A stretch of 64,000 bases of DNA, from the NCBI RefSeq assembly GCF_008831285.2, contig NC_045146.1:64001-128000 (forward strand), read 5' to 3'. Each line of letters starts with the position of its first letter. Position 1 is the stretch's first letter. This document shows, one piece after another, positions 1 to 12,464 of the stretch. This DNA is from Nymphaea colorata (Eukaryota > Streptophyta > Magnoliopsida > Nymphaeales > Nymphaeaceae). A program made the position numbers and the translations under genes. The notes beneath the pieces were generated by a model. That model had not been told where the DNA came from. It saw only the letters and a program-made list of their open reading frames with translations, and did not search any database.

Positions 1-153
1 GTTTACTCTTATTACATTATATTCCACCATAATTCCAATTTCTCTTTACGTGTCAATTGAGGTAAAAATGTGTTGGTTTCAAATATTTGTCAATTGTGGG
101 AAGCTCCAGCTAGGGTGCAACTGGATGCATAACCAACATGATTACATATGCAG

Positions 154-3100
154 ATGATCAAATTCATTCAGTGCACTCAATTTATCAATAAGGATCTGCA
201 CATGTATCACGTTGCAACTGATACGCCAGCATTGGCACGAACCTCCAATTTGAATGAGGAGCTTGGACAGGTATCTTTAGTAAAATACACTTTCCCCTGT
301 TCTCACTTCATCAACGGAAGATATTATTCTAGTTACTTAAAATCAGACAAATTACTGTCTTCCAACATGATAAGCTGAAAATTTGTGGTGTTAAAGGTTC
401 TTGTTAATGCCAGATTCAAACAAGGTGTTGCTCTGGTCAGTTTAACTTAGCACAATTAGGATCTGATTTTACACGTAAGCTGATGTGTTAGCAGTAACTG
501 TAAATGGTACAGAAATCTGGTTATTCATCTCCATTACCAAGCAACTCTTTCTCCATTTGTGGTCTCAGGTAGATCTCTAGGACAAGGCTCAATATGCATT
601 TTCCATTTCTTATAGGTCAGAATTTTGGACATGCAGAATCCCAAGCTTTTGTCTGGCTAGAATTGGGGAAAGAACCCTGCTTTCGCTGGGTAAGTTAAGT
701 GAACATATATGTGGCTTGAATAAACTCTTTCCTGATAAGAGTTACTAGAAGCTTTATTGGTGGAAAATCATGTTCCCTCAAGAAGCCTGCTTTGGGAGTG
801 GAATTTTCCTGCTGCCTAAACACTAAGAGATCATGTTCCTGCTGTGCTTCCTCTATGTCTTCCTCATACTTTTTCTTGCTTCTTAGGCTTTCCTTTCATT
901 TCTTCTTATGTTTCTTAGGCTTCATTTTGTTTCATCTTATTTCTCCATGCTTCTTTTTCTCATGTTCTTAGCATGCTTTTCCTAAATTGGTATAACAAAT
1001 CCTAAGTTTAAGTTCTTTCTTGATAGAGAATTTCGATTTTGGTTTTTTTTCTTGATATAAAAATCTTATTATTTCATTTATTTTTATTCTTTACTACTAG
1101 TGAACTCTTAATTTTTTATCTTATAGAGGGTAAACTTTTGCGCTAAATTGGCTACATTATGCTCAGGCTGATGCTATATTAATAATTATTGACAACGAAA
1201 ACAATTCCATGAAACTTGAGAAACTAAAGGAGTGCAGACTTTCTGGGTTTCCAGTCTAATATTCTTTTAAGCTTTTATTTCCTGCTATGATGCTCTTCTC
1301 TTGTCCTTAATCTGGGCAGGTGGAATATATATTTTCTGACAAGACAGGGACCTTGACAAGAAACTTGATGGAGTTCTTCAAATGCTCCATTGGTGGGGAA
1401 ATGTATGGTATGGGAGTTACTGAAATTGAGAGAGGGGCGGCTCAAAGAAGTGGCCATCAAATTGATGAGGTGCGCTAGTAAATGTTTTGATCACTTACGT
1501 TTGATGTTTTTACCAAGTTTAATATAATTTCATTCAGTTTGTTTATTATCTTTTAGGTGAAAAGATCGCCTACTGCAGTTCATGAAAAGGGTTTCAATTT
1601 TGATGATCCAAGGCTTATGCGTGGTGCATGGAGAAATGAGCAAGACCCTGAGACCTGCAAGGTCTTCTTTTTTACTTTATTAAATGATATTAAACTACCT
1701 GCAATTCTGTGGTGGATAATGGTCTGGTGCCTATGATTCTTTGTGTTGATCCTTATGACGTGATCAGTCAATACACCAGAGCACATAACATATGATCCTT
1801 AATTTGGACACCTTTTCAAATGAAGCTCTATATTTTTCAGTTTTGATGGTTTGTCTTTTTCCTTTCTTTGCCGTCTTTAATTTGTTGTCCAAAGTTGAAA
1901 TAGTATATTTCTTGCTTATTTTGCTCTAATTGTTAAGACACAAAGGGTTGACTGGGCTAGTTCTAGCATAAATGAATATCAAGATCTTGCAGTTGGGAAG
2001 CCTATTATTATATGCAGTTCAAGCCTGGCCCATGAGTTAAAGTTGGCTGAATGGAACCCAACTCACACAGAAACATGTATGTGCACCAGAAGGGAAATAC
2101 TTGTTTAATAGTTGTATGCTTGTTTTGATTTTATCACTGTTTATTTTTCTGGTTTTAAATTGTCCATTTGTTCAAGTCAATTATATATGATAAACTTCTT
2201 TTCACTTCTTTGCTTCTCAATGTTTTCCTATTCAAATAACTGGAGATTGTGTTAAAGAAGGCAAAGAAGAAGGTGATCGGAGATCCCCATAAGTTTACAG
2301 AAAGTCTGTAGTGTAGAAGTCCTAGCTGACAACTCTTATTATTTTTGTTGGAGTCTCATGACATGCATTTAGCATTTGACTTTTCCATCTGACTTTTCCA
2401 TGTTCAAAGTTTTCTTAAGTGAGGCACACACACTTGTCATTTTATTGCTTTGCCTACCGTATGACATGGATGCAGCACTTGTTTGCTGCAGCTGCAGCTG
2501 CAGCTGCATTGAAGTGACGTCGATGTTGGTGTAGTTTGATGATGCGGTCTAACCCACCAGCCCTAGGGGCTAGGGTTCTAGGTTGATTCTATTACACGCT
2601 TGTGAATAAGTACAAGAATTGCATGTCTGGACAAACCCTGGAGCAAAAATAAGTTAGTATAGAAGAATCCCCATCCAACTGAGCTATCTTTCTCCTCTCC
2701 TTACAAGGAAGTCATTTGCAGCAATTTGGTGGATTTGTTAGGTTCTAGTGTAGTGCATAATGGTACCACATGTAGAAACCACAAGGAATCAAGAAGAGAA
2801 AGATTGAGAAAGAGGCTAAGAAATATTAATTTGGCTTTGGCCCGGACAAGGTGCAACTTGGCTAAGGGATGTGCCACACTTGTTTGCCACGCACAGGTCT
2901 CGACTCTAAAGGGCAGTCCCCAAGGGTAAAACCCCTGAACTGGGTCACAAAAGCCCTAACTAGGCCTAGGGGCAAGGTCGCATGATGATGGGGATTAAGT
3001 CGATACGATCCCTAAGCTAAAGATGGAAAAAAAATGCTTTATGGCTAGGTTGGAGGGAAGAATCACTAATGAACTTCGGTCAGGGCAAGATTGGCCCACA

Positions 3101-6100
3101 TGTGAGGGCTGCACAAGACCACGACTAACACGTTGTAGGGGGAGCATTGTGGCAGGGAAGGGAAAGACTAAAAAGGGAGCCAAGTGCAAGCACAAGAACA
3201 GGCCTGCCGATCAAGACAAGGCTCTTGGCTGAGGTGAAAGGCCTCACACGAGGGCCATGTTGCTACTGTTGAGCTCGCGAGTCATTTGACAATGGGTAAG
3301 GGGTGTTACGCGAAGCATCATGCGACTAAGGGCGGTTGGCCCGACCGACTATCAAATCCACTTGTAGAGGTTGGTATCAGTTGCAAGAAGCCTCTTGGTC
3401 ATGATGAGGCCTTAGGTCGAGTTCAAGTGTATTGAGGGGTTAGATTCTCAAATAACATGGGGCATTGCATGAGCGGCATAGGAACGAAAGCACCACAATC
3501 ATTCAACATATGTGGGGGCTAAGGGAGATAAGCATTATGAGAGCATGAGGTTTTGAGACTATCATGTAGGGGTTGTTGATGGAGGAGGCAGTGCTTACCA
3601 TCGCTTGGGACTATGTGAGCAATTGAGTCCATGTGGGTGGCTGCCCAGCTGGTGTTAGGCAGGGCTGATAATTCATACGGTGATCGACTTCGATGCATCA
3701 AAGGTCAAAGACATAGGAGTAGTTGCCTGGTGTGTAGCATGCATCAAAGCTGGATATGGACTCCATTAGTAGGCTGACAACACTCAGCCAAACGGCAGTG
3801 TGTGACTACTCGACAACAGTGACCTGTGCAACTGAGGGGAACACTAGCGGTCGAGCGTGTTGCAGCGATCGCATTGTTGATGATGGCCATTGACATGAAG
3901 GTGTGGGGCTCACCTTCTCTGAGAGTGGCTGTAGTGGTCTCTAATGTGGCTTACAATGATTCGTTACACAGTAGTGTCAATGTGTGTGGCGTGATGAGGG
4001 TGCTTGACAAAGGCTCACAATGCGAATGAAGGAGGTGCTAGTGGTCGAGCATGTTACAGTGGTCGCATTGTTGGTGATGACCATCAATATGACAATGCTA
4101 GGGTCACCTTTGGCTGGAGGGACCACAATGGTTTTGATTGGACTGACAAGGATCAACTGCCGGGCAGTGTTGATGTGTGCAACTTTTACGAGGTTCTGTG
4201 GTTATTGCATGCTATGTAGGCTGAATAGACAAAGTTTTGTGCCTGCCGATGGGGCATAGCCGCATAGGCATTGGTTTTTGATGAGGTCTATTGTAGCCTA
4301 TGGGAATCAGCTGTAAGGCCAAGTTTCCATCGGAAATAAGGCCTTTTGCTTGGTGTGGAGAGCCCAGCAACAGGTTGTAACCAAGGGTGACACAGTCCAT
4401 CGACTTGGGCCTGGACATGCTGGAGTGTATCATCCATCCATTGGAATGTGTAGGGAGGATGTAGAACATGGATATCCATCTCTGTTGAGTTCGAGTCGGG
4501 ATCATGTCCTCTGCTTGTGGATGTGGATAGGACAAGGGGTTAACTCAAGTTTGACTCAAGCTCTTGAACTGAGCTAGTTTTTTTAGCACCTGACACGAAG
4601 ATAAGGGTGCATGAAAAGTTAAGCCTTAGTGTATGCGTCGCTTGGGTGTAGCAAGTTACATAAAGGACATACTTGGCTATGGGAGAACAGGAGGCAACAA
4701 CACCATGGCAAGGCTTTGGACCCCTTACCTACAACAATACACACACACACAAAGAGGGAGGGAAAGAGTTTCATTAATGTCTTTTGTTAAACTTGCCTTT
4801 TCGCTATGTTCGAAAGCCTTTTTACCTATGTCACATGGGTGCTAGTATGAGTACGGATGCGGGTGCTGGTGCAGTGAGAGGTATATAGTGTTATATGTTT
4901 ATACTTTTTAGGTGATAATCAAGTTTCACTCGAAGGAAATAAAATAATTTTTTTTCTAAAGATTGTTAGATCCATTAAAAAAGTTGACCAGATGTTGTCA
5001 TCCTTTGTAGAGTATATGTGCGTGTGTGTGTGTGTGTGAAAGAGAGAGAAAGAGATAGAGGAGAAAAAGGAGAGGGAAAGTAAAAAGGGTGGGGGCAATC
5101 AATAGCACCCGGCTTGCTATTGGTATATAAGAAACTTCTAGATTTTTTTTTTTCAATGTTTTATTTTTTTGAAACATTTCTTCATAGTCTTGGAACATTA
5201 TCCAATTTTAGAGTTGTTTTCTCAAACCCATCAGTTATTCAGTGCCGATCCTACATGCAGGAATTCTTCAGATGCCTAGCAATTTGTCATACTGTACTAC
5301 CAGAAGGTGATGAATCCCCTGAGAAGATCACGTACCAAGCTGCATCTCCAGATGAGGCGGCCCTAGTAATTGCTGCAAAACACTTCGGTTTCTTCTTTTA
5401 CAAGTATGCAGTTTACTTTGCTACCAGATCCCTAATATAACTCGATTACTCTGCATTTTATTATACAAGTTTTTATTTAATGATAGGAATTCCAAGTAAA
5501 TTTATGCTTTTTATATGTGCCTTCTGAGTTAACCATTATGTTGATCATCTTCGCAAAAGCCCTTCACACGTTGTTCCCATTATATGAAATCTTCTGTGCA
5601 CGTTCTGTATGGTTCAGTGCTTATCTAGTTATTGATGCCAATCTTGTTTCTTTACATTCTATTATTATCAAACATTATATGTTTCAAGTGTTGATGTAAA
5701 AATTATTATGTGTCTCGTGTGTGCAACTAAGTGGAAGTCCAAATCGACTTATTAATCGTCATCACAATGATCTTACAGAAGTTCACCAGTAGGTTTAATA
5801 TTTCTTTCTTTGTTAAGGCTGAAATCTACAACAATTTCCCAGCCTTCATGTATGTACTCTATAATAAGATGTTGCGATCATGGATTCAATCAGTATCAGA
5901 TCTGATCCCACAGTGCATTTTCATCTAATATGTATGGGCATGTATGTATGAGGGTATCTGTTTACTATCCTTTTTTATTGCAGGAGTTATGTCCATTGAG
6001 AATATCGTAACTCATATATGATCCACATTCAAAATAGTGACAAGTTAAGCTCCTGTGTCTGCATTTCCTTCTTCTCTATTGACAGATTCTTGTGTCTTTT

Positions 6101-9100
6101 TCTAAATCTGACATGATGTCAGAGCAAAATTAGATCAAGGACTTGCAATTGACTCCAAAAGATATGTCCATAGCATAGCCACAAATGTCGTTCTTGGGAA
6201 AATATCGGCAAGGTTTTTCTCGGGTTTTTTTTTTGGCAAAGCTCTTTTTCTTGTAAAAATCTTGGGAAAATCTAGGCAATTTTTTTAAAATAAAAAATCA
6301 AAAAATTATGTTAAAAAAAAAAAACAGAACTTGAAGGCGTAAAGCTTGCTGCTCCTCTATTGAATAGTAAAAAAGAATAGGACAGCAGGTGAGCCCCAAA
6401 GACCCCAAACCCAAGCCCCCAAAGACCCCAAACCCAAGCCCCAAAGGCCTGCTGCTGGACTGCAGATCTTCTTCCTCTTCAGGTCAGCAATGCCCAAGCC
6501 CCAAACCCTATCGTGGAGGGAAAAAGGGCTTAAAAGCCCTAATCCTCTTTTCCTTTTCTGTTTTTTCCATTAAAAAGAAGAAAATAGTTCAAAACTGCCT
6601 TGCTAAAACTTTTTCATTACAAAATTACCCCTTTTAAGAATGAAATGGAACACGTGCAGTTTAAAGTTTTAAAATTTTTCAAAAAATACGAACAATGCCC
6701 CTGTTTCACTGCAGCTTTGGACAGCTACTATTCGCAGAGTCAACAGAGAGTAGTTTCACGCGTTGACTCAGATCCAACCTCCGATAAAATCGCGATATAT
6801 ATATTTTTGGCGATATTTTGCCCTTTTTTCGTTTTCCTTGTTTTTATCATAAATATTGCGATATTTATGGCTATGGTCCATAGAGATGGCTATCTTCTTC
6901 AAGACAAGATATCTTCCTTAGTCAAGTCTTCCTGTTTTCTTCCTTTGTTACTCCACGAATCTGTCCTCTTAATCAAATCCAACCTCTGAGCTTGATATTT
7001 TCTGTTTGGGTCTCCACCAAAAGCATGTTTAGGAAAGTAGAAACAGCAAGACGATCATAGGATTCGAGAAGAAAAGAATGCACCGGAATCTGAGAAGGAA
7101 AAATAGATGCACAATCTCAAACTTGAGGCAGATGGCTGATCTCCAGGGCCACTCATTTGGAAGAAAACTATTTCAATGTCCAGAATTGTTCATGATGAGA
7201 AAAGAGAAGACAAGAGGGGATTTCCTCAACAGCAAGATGACAGCCTTTAACAATCTGGACGAACCCTAATCTCATAAAAGCCTTGCTCCCCACTGGTCGT
7301 CTTCAAACTCTTTAGGTTCTCATGCCCATTTGGGAAGATTTGTCTACAGATTTCATTGAAGAGCTACCATGCCCAAGGGGAAAGCTTGTCATCTTTGTGG
7401 TAGTGGATCTGGTAGCAAAGTACACACAATTCACAGCACCACATGCATTCTCAAGTATGTAGCCAAGGCATTTGAGGAGCAGCTCGGGAAATGACATGAC
7501 ATGCTGCGATCCATAGTAAGTGACTGTCACCATTATTCCTAAGCAATTTTTGACAAAGCTATGTTAAATTGCACTGAAACTAAATTTGAGTTAAGCATGG
7601 CATATCATCCCTAATCCGACAGCCTAATGGAGGGGTAAACCACGTGCTAGAAAGTAGAAACATGTGCTGTGTATTGCTGAGCTGCAGTCCCACAATTGCG
7701 TTGACTGTCTATCTTGGGCTGAGTTCACTTGCAACACAATGGGTGTATCCCAGTTTGAAGTGTTTCATGGCAGATCTCCCGTTGAGTATGCAGATTCCAC
7801 CCCTAAATGCAGCTCTCAGATCATGTAGAGCTTCAGATGTTAAGCATAGATTAAGTGCTGGAGGTCATTATTGGACGGTTGGTAGCAGCTCAAAATTGTA
7901 CGGTGCAGCAACACAATATACATCCACAGATAAATAATATGAGATTGAAGAGTGGGTCTATCCAAAGATTTTCCAGCAGGCAAGGTGCAATGTCAAACCG
8001 CTGGGGTGCATAAATGATCAACCACCTCGTGTTACATAGGTATGGGTACCGGTGCTGGTATGGGAATAGGCACTTACTATTTTCAAAAAACTAGGGTATG
8101 ACCGTACACACACACTCACACATATCATAATCACAAATAACGTTTTGGAGTTTTAAACGGCGAGGTTTTTCTAGCTTTTTCTCGGGTATAATACGACGAG
8201 CTTGAAAAAAAGGGGAAAAAACGGAAAAAATACGGTAAATTTTTGAAAATTTAAAAAAACTAAAAATGGTGGAAAAATAAAATAAGCGAGATACTAATAA
8301 CACGAACATCAAAAGATAAGTAGATTTGCAACAAATAAAAAATAGAAAAAAAACTGCTTGGCATTAAAAAAATGAAAAAAGTGAAAAAAAGCAAAAAAAA
8401 TGTTAAAAACATGTTCATTTTCGTTTTTAACAATTTTTTTAAAAAAACGTGATTTTTTAAAGTTTTAAATGAAAATTTAATTTATCGCGTTTTTTTGAAA
8501 AAACACGTTTTTAAACAAAACAACACATTCATGATTCAAAATGTATAGATTATGAAGAAGAAACTAATGAACAAAGTATGAAAGTAACAAACAGACTAAA
8601 AAAAAAAAAGAAAACCCTAATTTTTGGACAAAAATGGACTTGGTCAACATTGTCCGAATCCAAAAAAGAAGGAATACGCTTCTGGGTACGTTAACCATAC
8701 TTGGCACTGCTTTGACCGCACTCGAGATGTACCCATGAGTGTAACCATTCCCGTACCTCTATCTTACCCATATGTTTCAGGTGCTGCTCCATAAAAGTAG
8801 TACCCGTGGGACATACTCAACAGCGTACTCAAGTCTCTTCCAGATTCTTGAGAAAATTAGTAAGGTGGCCTATAAACCTCACGTCTTTCATGTGTTGTGG
8901 CTGAAACCCAGCCGACCAACCCCGTTCCACCCTACTTATATTGGTTCCTTCCCTCGATACTGTCCGACACTGCATTCCCATTTCTGCAACAGAAAACAGA
9001 TCACCATTCTGGAACGCCTTTAAGTTTAACAAAATGGCTAATGGACTGGTGAGGGAGGGGCTCCAGAACCTACATGGGAAGACTCCTTTCAGCTGCAACA

Positions 9101-11283
9101 ATATTTTCTGCATTTACATCTTGAGGATGAAGTGTTTATCAAAGGAAGGGGCAATTGATAGTCATGGGGGTTGTGGGAGATCAATGAAAATAATTGAGAG
9201 GACAAAATTAGGGTAATAATTCAGTGTTGCTCATACACTAGATGCTTGTAGTCACCTTGATACACATATATGCAGGTGAGCTAATACTGGAGACTTGGAG
9301 AAATTAATGAACTGATTTTCCACTGTTCTAAGGGGTTGACTCTAAATTGGTTAGCTGGGTGTGTGTTTTGAGTTTTCTCCTTGCAGGTGGCGGAAGGTAG
9401 CAGGAGTCTACCAGACTGTCACAATAAGTTTGTGGGTTGAGCGTATGATGAATGGCCTTATCGTTCAAGTTTACTTGAAACTCTTATTTATTTTATTGTC
9501 AGTCCTGTCTTGCTGTGGTTCGTTTGTTATTGCCTCTTTTTCAGCTCCAAATAGTAGCTAGAAAATGTTTGCCATTTTCACATGCATAATTGTCATCTAT
9601 TTGAAGAATATCAGAAATCTTAATGCTATTGACAACTACAAATAACTTGTCTTATCCTTGGCTGGTAGAGTGGTGTTGCAAGCTTATGAGGTAAGGTTGG
9701 GAAGTCAAAAATGAACTGAAGTTATCTCCGCTCAACTCATTGAATGGAGGGCGGTTAAGGGAATGCACTTTGGTCCTTTGGCAATTGGCATAACTGCGTC
9801 ATATATTGAAACTATTTCACATTGAACTTTGCAAATGGCAAATATTGCAGTTAACATAATGCTTTCCTGTACCTGACTCTGGTTCTACTAATTTTGTTTT
9901 ATTTTCATTGTAATCTTGCATTAATTTCAATATTGTTCAACTGATCTCAGGCGTACTCCCACTATGGTTATGGTGCGTGAGTCACATGTGGAAAAAATGG
10001 GCAAGATTCAGGATGTTTCATATGAGATTTTGAATGTCCTAGAATTTAATAGGTTTGTGTTTCATGTTCTCTCTATGTTGAATCAACAATCATAGCTTCT
10101 TAATTTAACTGACTACTTCATTATTGAAATCAGCACAAGGAAGCGCCAATCTGTCATATGTCGTTATCCCAGTGGGAGGCTCGTATTATACTGCAAGGTT
10201 AAGTGTCAATTTCTTTTTTTCTGAATTTTTAAGTAGGTGATTCATCACTTGTACTTGAATCTTGACATGAAATGATTGGCAGGGTGCTGACACAGTTATT
10301 TATGAAAGGCTATCTGATGGTAATGGAAAGATAAAGAAAGTGACAAGAGAGCATCTGGAACAGTTTGGTTCTGCTGGTTTACGGACTCTCTGCCTTGCAT
10401 ATAAAGATTTAGATGTGGATTACTATGGTGCTTGGAATGAGAAATTCATCCAAGCTAAGTCTGCATTACGTGAACGTGAGAAGAAGTTAGATGAGGTCGG
10501 TTATCTTCTTTGTCCAACCTTTTTATTTGAACTTTCCATGTCATTGGATTGTGTTGCAGTTCATTACTTGAATGAAAGCAATATGTTCTGTTGTTCGTTC
10601 AGTGGGATGAAATAATTATTGTTGTTTTTTTTTAGAAATAGTGGCTCTAGGAAACCAGTGGGAAGAATGAAATATGACGTGAAGATGTAGCTGACTCAGA
10701 TTTTTTTTTTAAATAAATTTTTGAGGGAATGCTGGTAAACATTTGCTGAAGTAAAACTGTAGATGCCAGACGGTCATATCAATGGAGATCTGGCTTGGAT
10801 ATATATATAATATCATATTCTTATTGTAAGGGTTCTTACAATTTATTTAATTATGTTTCTTTTTTTCTCAGGAAAACCTCAGGGAAGTCAATAAAATGTT
10901 ATGAACTTGTGAATTTTCTAACATTTTTATTAGAAAAATGTTGGCAAACATTAAAAATTCAAAATGAACAAATATATACATACATACATACATACATACA
11001 TACATTTTATATATATATGTATATATATATAATGTATGAATGTATGTATATATATATATATATATATTCTCTGAAAGGAGTCATAATACTATTTTTTTAT
11101 GATATCAAAGTATTTTTGTCCAAAAATTCAAAATTATCATGGTACTTTCCTGATTTTACTGTTTGGTGCTATGTTAGTGATGTAATTTAATATGTTCAAA
11201 ATGAACAAATATATACATACATACATACATACATACATACATACATTTTATATATATATGTATATATATATAATGTATGAATG

Positions 11284-11332
<49 letters not shown>

Positions 11333-12390
11333 TCTGAAAGGAGTCATAATACTATTTTTTTATGATATCAAAGTATTTTTGTCCAAAAATTCAAAATTAT
11401 CATGGTACTTTCCTGATTTTACTGTTTGGTGCTATGTTAGTGATGTAATTTAATATGTTCAAAATACCACTGCTATTGGTGGCTATGATATATATGAATG
11501 TGCATATGCTTGTTAAATATGTATAGTTCTTAGAATAGGATTGTCAATAAGTAGTCATTATGTTCACAACCAGTCCAAAGTGTCTTAGATAATCTGACCA
11601 AATCAAATGAATATTAAAAATTTACAGAAACAAAAAATTAAAGGCAAGATTGGCCTCAGGTAGAATGGTATTCAAAATTGGACTACAAAAGGCATGATTG
11701 TATTTACTGCATCATCATGGCTTTGTTCATGACTGAGGCTACATCCATGTCCAAATATTGATGGTGACAAGGCAGTCGTTTTCTGTTACTGATTTTGGCT
11801 ACTCATTGAACATTGGGCTTGGTTGAAGCCTTAGTTGCTGTTATTGTTCTTGGGAAATATCTGATTGTTTCGGTAAAAAAACAGAGCTTGCCCATCTCCT
11901 TGACCATGAAAAGTCTCAAGTATGCTTGATTATGCTTGTGACTGGTTGTTGTATCTATTGCATGCAATAAGAGTCTCCATCCATTTCTCTCATCCATTTT
12001 CTTTATCTTTTCTGAAGGTATGCATGAAGAAATTATTATGTGCTTATTTATAAAAATCTGCTCCCATTCTATGAATACTAGGCATACTAAGAGGAGGTGG
12101 TAGGTCTGACTTTTTTACTCTTCAAGCATTGGCTTAATGTTTTTGTTTCCTCAATAATTTTGCTTCTTTAATAGAAGTTCCTAATTGGCAGGCTAAGATT
12201 GACGTTATCATTTTTATACTTGTTATAAAATTTTAGAAATAACCTTATGTTTACTTGTTTGGCAAACTTATGAAGGTATCTCTGACTTTTTATACTTTTT
12301 TTTTTTCTAAAAGTAATGTTCCCTATGTCACATGGGCACGGGTGCAGGTACGGACCATTTTCAAAAAACTTGGGTGCAGGGGTACGACCG

Positions 12391-12464
<74 letters not shown>

